DNA of 32,458 nt. Origin: Candidatus Woesearchaeota archaeon (lineage in GTDB: Archaea > Nanobdellota > Nanobdellia > Woesearchaeales > UBA10216). The notes beneath the pieces are model-generated. The model had not been told where the DNA came from. It saw only the letters and a list, made by a program, of their open reading frames with translations, and searched no databases. Where the stretch lies: positions 1 to 32,458 of the forward strand of contig JACPBY010000014.1 of the NCBI GenBank assembly GCA_016180065.1. Reading direction: 5' to 3'. Of this stretch, positions 22,144 through 28,688 are shown piece by piece. Numbering within the stretch: the stretch's first letter is position 1; the number at the start of each line of letters is the position of its first letter. A program made the position numbers and the translations under genes.

Positions 22144-22306
22144 TCGCGTTGCCCCTCATTCTCGGCAGCAGCCAGTAAGCCATAATTGCCGCAACAATAG
22201 TTACCAGCCAGAACGTCTGCGGCTTTATTATTCTAAGCACGAAGCCGAGAAAACTGGCGGCAACAACAGATGCCATAACTACCGCAATGACTTTTGCAAG
22301 GTTCAC
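22112..22306 (-). CDS. Small two-helix membrane protein
   Basis: 64 residues from GTG 22306, which overlaps the stop of the MazG-like gene in GTGA (22303-22306); a longer frame to 22345 exists but lies inside that gene. Two hydrophobic helices (VIAVVMASVVAASFLGFVL and FWLVTIVAAIMAYWLLP) are joined by RIIKPQT, with a basic, polar tail. Translation is probably coupled to MazG. Function unknown. Confidence 0.6.
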   Translation of the reverse strand: MNLAKVIAVVMASVVAASFLGFVLRIIKPQTFWLVTIVAAIMAYWLLPRMRGNANGKHSVEKSK

Positions 22307-22677
22307 TTTTGTTTTCCTTTTTCCTTCGCCTTTGCCTCGCTCCACATCCTCTCGGCTTCCTCAAGGGTGACTTTCTGCCCTGTAAAGAGGAAGGGCTTTC
22401 TTCTGCGCATCTTGTCCACCAGCGCCTTCAGCGGCTCTTTTGAGGCAAACCACCCTTCCTTCTCTGCGATTAGTGCGACCATCAAAGTGTCCCAGAGCAG
22501 GTCGCCAAGCTCTTCCTTCAGGTTTTCATAATCGCCATTGTTTACAGCTGCAACAACTTCGTCTGATTCGGAAGCCAGCTGCTGCACATATGTCTTTACT
22601 GTTTGAGTGTTCGCCCAGGGGCATTCTGCAAGCGTCTTTCTTGCAAGCTCCACGAACTTATCAATTTCCTTTTCCAT
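22303..22677 (-). CDS. MazG-like nucleotide pyrophosphohydrolase
   Basis: 124 residues from ATG 22677. The frame is open to 22758, but that extension crosses a palindrome and a tRNA-like half, so ATG 22677 (after GGGACGGAA) is chosen. MazG features: ECPWANTQTVKTYVQQLASE (CPW..QT), SDEVVAAVNNGDYENLKEEL and GDLLWDTLMVALIAEKEGW (the EExxE/EExxD metal site is ESDE and EELGD), then KMRRRKPFLF. The family hydrolyses NTPs to NMP and PPi, often aberrant nucleotides. It is one MazG domain, as in the short members. Confidence 0.85.
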   Translation of the reverse strand: MEKEIDKFVELARKTLAECPWANTQTVKTYVQQLASESDEVVAAVNNGDYENLKEELGDLLWDTLMVALIAEKEGWFASKEPLKALVDKMRRRKPFLFTGQKVTLEEAERMWSEAKAKEKGKQK

Positions 22678-22697
22678 TTCCGTCCCGCTTTTGGCCC

Positions 22698-22723
22698 ATC
22701 TTTTTTGCCACGGCAAAAAAGAT
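22698..22723. repeat. Perfect palindrome between mazG and the tRNA-like 3' half
   Basis: ATCTTTTTTGCC (22698-22709) and GGCAAAAAAGAT (22712-22723) are perfect complements around two bases. On the minus strand the T6 run (22715-22720) comes five bases after the tRNA-like 3' end, so it could terminate that RNA. Confidence 0.6.
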
Positions 22724-22725
22724 AG

Positions 22726-22762
22726 TGGACTCGGCGGGAATCGAACCCGCAGTTTCATCCCC
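22726..22762 (-). tRNA. Orphan tRNA 3' half (Ala-like): T arm and acceptor strand only
   Basis: On the minus strand: GCGGG (22750-22746), loop TTCGATT, CCCGC (22738-22734), then CGAGTCC (22733-22727) and discriminator A (22726). U at position 70 would face G3 of a GGGCTCG 5' strand, the alanine identity pair, so the half is Ala-like. I find no GGGCTCG-type 5' half on this strand within about 600 bases upstream, and none on it in the rest of the window. A T6 run follows five bases later. It could be the 3' half of a split tRNA, a relic of site-specific integration, or a decayed tRNA. The upstream edge (GGGGATGAAACT) does not fit one clear anticodon stem. Confidence 0.45.
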
Positions 22763-22775
22763 TTTCGTTTTTTGG

Positions 22776-22813
22776 TCGAGCTTTTTGTTCGCTTCAGCGA
22801 ATAAAAAGGTCGA
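22776..22813. repeat. 38-base hairpin upstream of the tRNA-like 3' half
   Basis: Two 18-base arms (22776-22793 and 22796-22813), complementary except at two positions: TCGAGCTTTTTGTTCGCT pairs with AGCGAATAAAAAGGTCGA around TC. It sits about 13 bases before the start of the tRNA-like sequence on the minus strand. Confidence 0.55.
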
Positions 22814-22860
22814 ATGCGAAGGCGGCAGGAAGGAATGCCCTTGCTGATCGATTTTAGAAT

Positions 22861-23067
22861 TCAACTCGCGATGTAAAGCATGTCCCTGCCTGCCTTTTTG
22901 CCAGCAGGATGTATCGGCTCGAATTCATCTGTTTCTGATTCGCCGCCAATAAGAAAATCCTCGAAATCCTCAGCGCTTTCTTCTGCGTAGTCACCATAAG
23001 CTTCATGAGACTCTGCCGACTCATTCTTTTGGGGCGGCAGCAACGCTGCATTTTTTGAGCCTTTCAT
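22861..23067 (-). CDS. Small acidic protein, function unknown
   Basis: 68 residues: a short Lys/Gln start (MKGSKNAALLPPQKNES), an acidic middle (EESAEDFEDFLIGGESETDE) and a basic end (GKKAGRDMLYIAS). It looks largely disordered. A TATA box (CATATAAATG, about 23124-23133) lies upstream, giving a leader of roughly 35 bases. Another frame through the same DNA (22854-23051) gives a basic, low-complexity peptide and is less credible. The 246-base gap 23068-23313 is AT-rich and contains nothing else I can name. Confidence 0.5.
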   Translation of the reverse strand: MKGSKNAALLPPQKNESAESHEAYGDYAEESAEDFEDFLIGGESETDEFEPIHPAGKKAGRDMLYIAS

Positions 23068-23313
23068 GAAAAACCAACCTGCTTTTTTACTGACGGTAAT
23101 GGCGGCTGTTGCAAAAGGTCATTTATATGCTTTTGGATAATACTTCAAACAAAAAAATTTGCAAGACAGGTGTTGTTGATGTTTGTTTTTGATATTTGTG
23201 ATTATAAAACTTATAAAATATATAGCGGGTTAGGAGAGAAATTTATTCATCAGCGCGGAACGCGGACGGGATAGTTACTGCAACAAAAGAGGGGATAAGA
23301 AGGGAATATTGGA

Positions 23314-23514
23314 TTATGCGCCCTTGGCTTTTCTGATTCTTACAAGCCGGGTGAGGTAACCAATAATCATGTTCCTGAGCTTCGGGCTTGTTACGGTCAG
23401 GAACTTGCTGATTAATGCCTTGTTTGAGTTGAAGTCTTCAGTAAACTGGTCCGGATAGCGGCTAAGAAGGATTGATGACGTTCTTTTTACCAGTTGAGTC
23501 TTTATCCTTCCCAT
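23314..23514 (-). CDS. rps17e: Small ribosomal subunit protein S17e
   Basis: 66 residues from ATG 23514. It matches archaeal/eukaryotic S17e almost throughout: MGRIKTQLVKRTSSILL, YPDQFTEDFNSNKALI, SPKLRNMIIGYLTRLVR. The family begins MGRIK, and a GGGTGA ribosome site is well spaced for this ATG, so the longer frame (from 23538) is rejected. It is downstream of L11 on the same strand, where many archaea have L1 instead. Confidence 0.92.
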   Translation of the reverse strand: MGRIKTQLVKRTSSILLSRYPDQFTEDFNSNKALISKFLTVTSPKLRNMIIGYLTRLVRIRKAKGA

Positions 23515-23549
23515 CATATTCACCCGTTCAACAAACAATCATGTTCGGC

Positions 23550-24344
23550 TTATTTTTTCTCTTCTTTCTTTGCAGCTGCTGGCTGTGCACCTGGCTTTCC
23601 AGCTTCCGCAGCTGGCTTCCCTGCTTCTGCACCTGCAGCACCGGCTGCTGCAGCTACCGGCAGGAGTTCCTCAATAATCTTATTTGGTATTCCTGCTTCA
23701 ACAAGCTTTGCCTTTATTTCGCCTCTGGCTTTTCCTGCCATTGAATCAATAATGAGTTTTGCCTTTGCGAGGAATTCTCCCCTTCTGCGCTCAATTTCTT
23801 CAGCAAGCTTCTTCCTCTCTGCTTCAAGTTCCTTGAGCTCTTCTGCTGTGAGTTCTGTCTTTTCAGTTCTTATCTCTTCAGCGAAGGCGCCCTGGCCGAT
23901 CATCTTTATCGCTTCTGCAGCAGGCTTCCCTTCAACAAGTATGCCCATAGAATTGCATGTGCCTACAATTTCTTTAATCCTTGACGTCAGATTTTTCCCG
24001 AGGAGCTGGCCTTCTTTCATCTTTGCGACCTTGATTATTTGCTCAATCCTAAGGTCGGCCACTTTGTCCATAAGAGGATTGCTGGAGCCTTTTTCTATCC
24101 CTGCTTCTTTCTTTACAAGGGCACTGGCAGGGGGTGTGCCTATGTTTACGGTAAATTCCTTGGTAGAAGTGTCCACAGAAACCTTGACAGGAACCTGCAT
24201 GCCTGCAAACAGGGCTGTTTTTTTGTTTATCTCTGCAACTATCTGGCCAATATTAACGCCCAGTGGTCCCAGCGCAGGGCCCAGCGGAGGGGCTGCTGAT
24301 GCTTTTCCCCCTTCAACAAGAGCCTCTACAGTTTGGGATGCCAT
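23550..24344 (-). CDS. rpl11: Large subunit protein L11 (uL11) with long C-terminal extension
   Basis: 264 residues; archaeal L11 is normally about 160-165. Residues 1-160 are a standard L11: SAAPPLGPALGPLGVNIGQ, FTVNIGTPPASALVKKEAG, IKVAKMKEGQLLG, IVGTCNSMGILVEG. From about 161 there is a charged coiled coil (TAEELKELEAERKKLAEEIE), then a helical part (IPNKIIEELLPV) and an Ala/Gly/Pro-rich linker ending AAAKKEEKK. The tail resembles the flexible hinge and charged end of archaeal L12/P1 stalk proteins in composition. L11 binds the GTPase-associated centre of 23S rRNA. It lies in the spt5-secE-ftsZ neighbourhood, as in many archaea. Confidence 0.93.
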   Translation of the reverse strand: MASQTVEALVEGGKASAAPPLGPALGPLGVNIGQIVAEINKKTALFAGMQVPVKVSVDTSTKEFTVNIGTPPASALVKKEAGIEKGSSNPLMDKVADLRIEQIIKVAKMKEGQLLGKNLTSRIKEIVGTCNSMGILVEGKPAAEAIKMIGQGAFAEEIRTEKTELTAEELKELEAERKKLAEEIERRRGEFLAKAKLIIDSMAGKARGEIKAKLVEAGIPNKIIEELLPVAAAAGAAGAEAGKPAAEAGKPGAQPAAAKKEEKK

Positions 24345-24391
24345 AAGAATTGGGACAAGCAGGCTCTTTAAATAGGTTTCTATGCCATTCC

Positions 24392-24979
24392 TTACTCTTC
24401 TTTCTGCTGCGCTTCGCTTTCGTCAGATTCGCGCCTTATAACCTTGACAGCATCAAGCTTCAGTGTGATGGGGATGGGCACGGCTGACTCGAGAAGCTCA
24501 ACAACGACTTCTTCCTTGGTCTTGTCAACCCTGTTAACCTTGGCCTGCGAGTGTTTGAATGCAGGCCCGGCTATTATCTCAACAATATCTCCTTTCTGTA
24601 TGTTGACCTCAACCTTCTTTGAGGGCTCAAGCATGTGCTCGATTTCCTCGTAAGAAACTTCCTTTTGCAGCAGGCCGCGGGCGTATGGCACCCTGAAAGC
24701 TGCCTGTTCCGCATCCTGCGAGTCCTTCGCCTCTATGAAAAGATAGCCTCTCATGCCGTGAGGGTGGATAACAGAATAGACTCCGAGCTTCTTTTTCTTG
24801 GCATTTGAGGTTATGAAATCCATAACCTGCTCTTCGCGGTTGGCTGTTGTGCGCAGGGCAAAGATATGGGCGTTTTTCTCAATAGCCTTGGCATTCTCAT
24901 CAGCAGAAGCCTCTGCCGGCTTTTCCGGCTCTGCATTTTCTTTCTTTTCTTCCAACTCTCGTTCTAGCTCTTCATCCAT
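24392..24979 (-). CDS. spt5: Transcription elongation factor Spt5 (NusG homologue)
   Basis: 195 residues. An acidic disordered N-terminus (1-35) is unusual for archaeal Spt5, which normally starts near the NGN domain. The NGN domain covers about 36-125 (IFALRTTANREEQVMDF, MRGYLFIEA, VPYARGLL), and a KOW domain about 128-185 (NIQKGDIVEIIAGPAFKHSQ, AKVNRVDK). It binds the RNA polymerase clamp with Spt4 and aids processivity. The gene follows secE by 16 bases and precedes rpl11, the conserved archaeal order. Confidence 0.92.
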   Translation of the reverse strand: MDEELERELEEKKENAEPEKPAEASADENAKAIEKNAHIFALRTTANREEQVMDFITSNAKKKKLGVYSVIHPHGMRGYLFIEAKDSQDAEQAAFRVPYARGLLQKEVSYEEIEHMLEPSKKVEVNIQKGDIVEIIAGPAFKHSQAKVNRVDKTKEEVVVELLESAVPIPITLKLDAVKVIRRESDESEAQQKEE

Positions 24980-24995
24980 ATGATTATCCCTTTCT

Positions 24996-25181
24996 TCACT
25001 GGAACACGAGCCGGTTAACCATGCTCAACGCAAATCCTATAAGGCCTATGAGCGCTATGCCTATGCCTGAAACCTTGACTATGGTTATCAGCTCAAGCCT
25101 TGCAGGCTTCTTGGTCACTCTAAGCACCCTTCTGCACTCTTCCCAAAAACTTTTCAGCTTGATTATAACAGCCAAAACCAT
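24996..25181 (-). CDS. secE: SecE / Sec61-gamma translocase subunit
   Basis: 61 residues from ATG 25181, which follows GAGG by eight bases; a TTG start at 25205 is less likely. The amphipathic helix KSFWEECRRVLRVTKKPARLE and the single membrane helix (VSGIGIALIGLIGFALSMV) are characteristic of archaeal SecE. It clamps the SecY channel. A TATA box (GGTTTAAATGG, about 25212-25222) lies upstream. It heads a unit with spt5 and rpl11. Confidence 0.9.
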   Translation of the reverse strand: MVLAVIIKLKSFWEECRRVLRVTKKPARLELITIVKVSGIGIALIGLIGFALSMVNRLVFQ

Positions 25182-25292
25182 TATTTTGCCTCTGCAACAC
25201 TCCAACTAGCCGCCATTTAAACCTTATGCTAAAAAAGCACTAAAAATCGCTATGCTGCAAAGAACAAGCGCCCTTTTTTAAAGGTTGCGGTT

Positions 25293-26387
25293 TTAATCCA
25301 CAAACTCTATCCCAAGCTCAGTTTCCATCTCCTTTTTTGCCTGAGGCAGCCTTCTTGCTCCGAGAATCTGCGATGACTTTACGCCGGTTACGATAAGCAT
25401 TGCCCTGACGGTCTTTGCGAGGTCCTCGTAAATCTGTGCTCCCCAAATGACCCTGGCATCGGGGTCAAGCCTTTGGCTGACAGTCTCAACAACTTTTCTC
25501 GCCTCTTCCAGGGTCATGTCAGGCCCTCCTGAGATGTTTATGAGCGCTCCTGATGCTCCTGAAGTGTCAACGTCAAGCAAAGGGTTGTTGATTGCCTTTT
25601 CAACAGCCTCAACAGCCCTGTTCTCGGAATCAGACTCGCCCACGCCGATAAGCGCAACCCCCCCTCCGCCCATGACCGCCTTTATGTCTGCAAAGTCGAG
25701 GTTGATTAGGCCTGGCTTTGTGACAAGCTCTGCAATTCCCTTGACCGCGTTCGTCAGGATTTCATCGGCGACCTTGAATGCAGTCAGCAACGGCAGGTCA
25801 GGGGCAAGCTCAAGGAGCTTGTCGTTTGGTATGACAATCAGCGTGTCAGCAGTATCCTCGAGCTTTTCAAGGCCGAACATTGCATTGTCAAATCTCCTGT
25901 TTCCTTCCATGGAAAAGGGCAGGGTGACAACGCCAACAACAAGGGCTCCGAGCTTTTTGGCAACGTCAGCAACCACATGAGCAGAGCCGGTTCCTGTGCC
26001 TCCTCCAAGGCCGCACGTGATGAAGACCATGTCAGCCCCGCCCAGGGCTTCCTTGATTTCGTGCTCTGTTTCCTTTGCTGCTTCCTCGCCAATCTTCGGG
26101 TCAGAGCCTGCCCCCAGGCCGTGGGTAAGCTCCTTGCCTATCAATATTTTTTTGTCAGCAGTCGTGTAAAGAAGGTCCTGGGCATCGGTGTTTATTGCTA
26201 TTGTTTCAGCGCCAACAACGCCAACCTCAGAAATCCTCGTAATGGTGTTGTTGCCAGCTCCTCCGCACCCTACAACCTTGATTGTTGCCCTGTGGCTTCC
26301 AAGAAGCTGCTCAAGCTCAGCATCAGCCGTGTTTGTCTTGCTCAGTGACCTGACCGTATCCTTTGTTGAAAGTATGACCGTCCCCAT
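25293..26387 (-). CDS. ftsZ: Cell division protein FtsZ
   Basis: 364 residues. The GTP-binding tubulin-like domain contains [16 protein letters not shown], the tubulin signature [13 protein letters not shown] near residue 127, [28 protein letters not shown] and the T7 loop region [15 protein letters not shown]. The C-terminal domain ends in IEFVD. It forms the division ring. The start ATG 26387 follows GAGG by six bases. A TATA box at 26471-26482 gives a leader of about 60 bases that contains a hairpin (26413-26444). It is the common archaeal FtsZ1/2 type; only one copy is in the window. Confidence 0.95.
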   Translation of the reverse strand: MGTVILSTKDTVRSLSKTNTADAELEQLLGSHRATIKVVGCGGAGNNTITRISEVGVVGAETIAINTDAQDLLYTTADKKILIGKELTHGLGAGSDPKIGEEAAKETEHEIKEALGGADMVFITCGLGGGTGTGSAHVVADVAKKLGALVVGVVTLPFSMEGNRRFDNAMFGLEKLEDTADTLIVIPNDKLLELAPDLPLLTAFKVADEILTNAVKGIAELVTKPGLINLDFADIKAVMGGGGVALIGVGESDSENRAVEAVEKAINNPLLDVDTSGASGALINISGGPDMTLEEARKVVETVSQRLDPDARVIWGAQIYEDLAKTVRAMLIVTGVKSSQILGARRLPQAKKEMETELGIEFVD

Positions 26388-26412
26388 AACAAGCCTCTAC
26401 AAAAAACACGCT

Positions 26413-26482
26413 CTTTTGAACTGCCGCGAATTAGCACTCAAAAGTAAGTTCTGAAAAGCCCCATACTAGTATTTATATTTTT
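26413..26482 (-). promoter_or_regulatory. ftsZ promoter and leader hairpin
   Basis: The minus strand has AAAAATATAAAT (26471-26482) as TATA box. Within the leader, CTTTTGA (26444-26438) pairs with TCAAAAG (26419-26413). The rest of the gap 26388-26674 shows no convincing gene. Confidence 0.45.
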
Positions 26483-26674
26483 TCGTTAGCCTTCTTTTTT
26501 GCTGCAGATTATTCCTTGTGCTGCAGTAACGAAAAATCAACAACCCAACCACAAATCGTAGAAGCGGCATGAATAATGCGATGTTCAGACTGGTTTTTAA
26601 GGAAAAAAGCCTCAGAAACCTAAAGTTTAGCTTACCAGTTAGGTGTTAGAATAACAGTTCTCAGGTTACAGAAT

Positions 26675-27415
26675 TCACGGCTGCTGCGGTGTCACGGCAC
26701 TGGCTGCCGCTGCTGCACCATCTGCCCTTTGTTCCTTGCTTTCATCCTTTGCTGCTGCCCTGACAGTGAACGAAACAGACTTGAGCTCTGAAATGGTTGA
26801 CTTCAGCTTTTCCTCAATGTCCTTTTTCAGCTGCTCCGGCGCTTCCTGGGGGAACTCAACCACGGCATTGCCTTCTGCAACAGAAACCGCGACACTGCCA
26901 GTGTTTATCCCGAGCAGCCGCAAAACCGCTTTCACCTTTTCTGCGGCATCGGCAACCACTCTTTTCAATGTTACGGTGTATTCGACCGCTCTTCCGGAAA
27001 GCGGGTGGTTGAAGTCAACAATTGTCCTGCCTCCTGTTACTGTCCTGACTGTTCCGACCAGCCCGTCAATGTTAACCTGCAGCCCGGGAAAAGGCTGAAG
27101 GTTCTGCTGCCTGAACTTTGCAGTTGAGATGAGCTGGATGAGTTTGGGGTTTTTCTTCCCAAACGCCTCTTCAGGAGGAATCCTGAACGTGTAGGTCTTT
27201 TCAATCTCCTTGCCAACCAGCTGCTTGTCCAGGCCGATGATAAGGTGTCTCTTGCCAACGCAGACCACCGCAGGCCTGTATGCTGCATGCTCGTCAAACA
27301 CGCCTTTTTCCTTGGCAACCTCTGCAGAGGTAGTGTCAAAGACCTCCCCGCTGTCAGCCACCTTTCCGGTGTAGTCAAGCTCAACAAAGTCGTTTTCATT
27401 GATAGCGCCAGCCAT
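26675..27415 (-). CDS. FKBP-type peptidyl-prolyl isomerase, long archaeal form
   Basis: 246 residues from ATG 27415; the preceding TTG at 27421 is less likely. A TATA box (TTTTTTAAACC, about 27438-27449) points to a leaderless transcript. FKBP motifs: NDFVELDYTGKVADSGEVFD, LIIGLDKQLVGKEI, and the IF (insert-in-flap) chaperone domain RIPPEEAFGKKNPKLIQL with VDFNHPLSGRAVEYTVTLK. Thus it is the SlyD/long-FKBP type. The extra C-terminal domain (about 150-225) is helical/beta, and the end is Ala-rich. It catalyses prolyl isomerisation and folds proteins. Confidence 0.92.
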   Translation of the reverse strand: MAGAINENDFVELDYTGKVADSGEVFDTTSAEVAKEKGVFDEHAAYRPAVVCVGKRHLIIGLDKQLVGKEIEKTYTFRIPPEEAFGKKNPKLIQLISTAKFRQQNLQPFPGLQVNIDGLVGTVRTVTGGRTIVDFNHPLSGRAVEYTVTLKRVVADAAEKVKAVLRLLGINTGSVAVSVAEGNAVVEFPQEAPEQLKKDIEEKLKSTISELKSVSFTVRAAAKDESKEQRADGAAAAASAVTPQQP

Positions 27416-27458
27416 GAGCAAAACGGAAAAGGAAGAGGTTTAAAAAAGTTCTTGTTTT

Positions 27459-27989
27459 TCAGTCTTTAAACTGGCGCTCCACTTCGGGAAAATAAATCCG
27501 GACATTTCGCTGGCGTGGGATGTTCATGTGCTGTGCTGTTGCTGCAAGCCCTTCCATAATCACAGGCACATGTAAATGCAGAAACCCAAAAAAGCGCTGC
27601 TCTTCACGATTTCCCCTCAACAATAACGCGACATTAAGGTAAGAGCTTACAGCCCTAGCAGCTTCCTCCTGCAGGTGAAGGCCTGAAAAGAAAAGGCCGC
27701 CATGAAAAAGAGACAAGTCTCCTGCTTGTATAAGGCCAAGCGTCGCATTGAAATAAGAGTTTCCCGTAAGTGCAGCCAGCCTGGCCCTTTCAAGCTGATA
27801 CCGCTCATACATTGCGCCCCTATGGGTAAACCCACTCATCATAAGGGTGACATATCCTCGCAGGCCTGCGAGCAATCCAGGCCCGATCTTCGCCACCAGG
27901 CCAGTCTCATTGAAGCCTGCGGCTACAGCATTAGCGATTGTGCTATTCAGGTCTTCCTCTGTTTGGCTTAACCCAGTCATAATGCCCAC
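27459..27989 (-). CDS. Conserved-looking protein of unknown function
   Basis: 176 residues from GTG 27989, or 173 from ATG 27980. The protein is mostly helical with aromatic/Gly clusters (GLLAGLRGYVTLMMSGF, LSLFHGGLFFSGLHLQEEAA, RFFGFLHLHVPVIMEGLA). It has no signal peptide and no recognised motif. Two TATA-like boxes (TTTAAAT at 28003-28020) place the transcript start close to the start codon, so it has its own promoter. Codon use matches the surrounding genes. Confidence 0.55.
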   Translation of the reverse strand: MGIMTGLSQTEEDLNSTIANAVAAGFNETGLVAKIGPGLLAGLRGYVTLMMSGFTHRGAMYERYQLERARLAALTGNSYFNATLGLIQAGDLSLFHGGLFFSGLHLQEEAARAVSSYLNVALLLRGNREEQRFFGFLHLHVPVIMEGLAATAQHMNIPRQRNVRIYFPEVERQFKD

Positions 27990-28046
27990 TCAATGCAGTG
28001 GATTTAAAGCTAATTTAAATAAGTTATACATATAGAAAAATTATTT

Positions 28047-28613
28047 TCAGCATGCCCTGCAGCTTTTCTTTACGGCATCAACAACCTTGCCAGCAACTTC
28101 TTCCGGAGTGGTTTTTGTCGTGTCAATCACCAGGTCGTACTGCTTGGTGTCGTAAGGGTTGAGGCCATAGTAATTCTTGTACCTGAGCTCCTCGGATTTT
28201 TTCCTCTTTTTTATCGCTGCCAGTGTTGCTGCTAAAGATGTGCTTTCCTTTTCTACTTTCCTGCCTTCGGCTTTGTTCTTGACGTCGCTGTGTATCCTCT
28301 TTGCAGCCTCTTTGTCCCCAACAATGAGAAATAACTTGAGAGAGAAGGGTATGAAGTGAAATGCAAGCCTTGAGTCCATGACAAAATCGTCCTCGCCCTT
28401 CCCCAACTCAGAAGTCCTGCGGTCAAGCTCCTCATCTATGGAGCGGTCTTTCTCAGCCAGCTTGCTTATCTCCAGCAGCGACAAACCGCGCCGGGCAGCT
28501 ATTTCCCTCATGAAGTCGCCTGCCGAGTAGTGCTTAAAGCCGAGCTTTGCCGCAACAAGCTTTGCTACTGTGCTCTTGCCCGAGCCCGGAACGCCTGAGA
28601 TGGTGATTATCAT
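28047..28613 (-). CDS. cmk: Cytidylate kinase, archaeal type
   Basis: 188 residues from ATG 28613 (MIITISGVPGSGKST), which is the family start; the longer frame to 28631 adds six residues. Walker A GVPGSGKST, HYSAGDFMREIAARRG, ISKLAEKDRSIDEELD and the conserved DDFVMDSRLAFHF are the landmarks of archaeal CMP kinase. It phosphorylates CMP and dCMP. The C-terminus has two cysteines (CRAC), an oddity without known meaning. It lies close to secD, as in many archaea. Confidence 0.92.
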   Translation of the reverse strand: MIITISGVPGSGKSTVAKLVAAKLGFKHYSAGDFMREIAARRGLSLLEISKLAEKDRSIDEELDRRTSELGKGEDDFVMDSRLAFHFIPFSLKLFLIVGDKEAAKRIHSDVKNKAEGRKVEKESTSLAATLAAIKKRKKSEELRYKNYYGLNPYDTKQYDLVIDTTKTTPEEVAGKVVDAVKKSCRAC

Positions 28614-28688
28614 GTCCAATAATGGCTTCATCTCTATTTTTAAAACTATTGCAGAAGCAGAAAAAAGAGGGGCGCCGCGGGCACTGGT

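Noticed and set aside
21200..22860. Complete integrated element bounded by tRNA att sites
   Set aside because: No integrase, recombinase or direct repeat of a tRNA end is visible in the window.
22700..22870. tmRNA 3' end
   Set aside because: The T arm and G-U acceptor would fit, but tmRNA is not known in archaea and no tag ORF or 5' partner is seen.
22854..23051. Alternative frame over the small acidic gene at 22861-23067
   Set aside because: Basic, Arg/Gln/Leu-rich, with no better start; the acidic frame has more natural composition and a suitable promoter.
23494..24375. Plus-strand ORF of 293 codons across the L11 gene
   Set aside because: It is the antisense shadow of the clear L11 gene, Ser/Ala-rich and without its own signals.
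26570..26655. 27-codon plus-strand ORF in the gap upstream of the FKBP stop
   Set aside because: No ribosome site or promoter and no protein-like features; likely chance.
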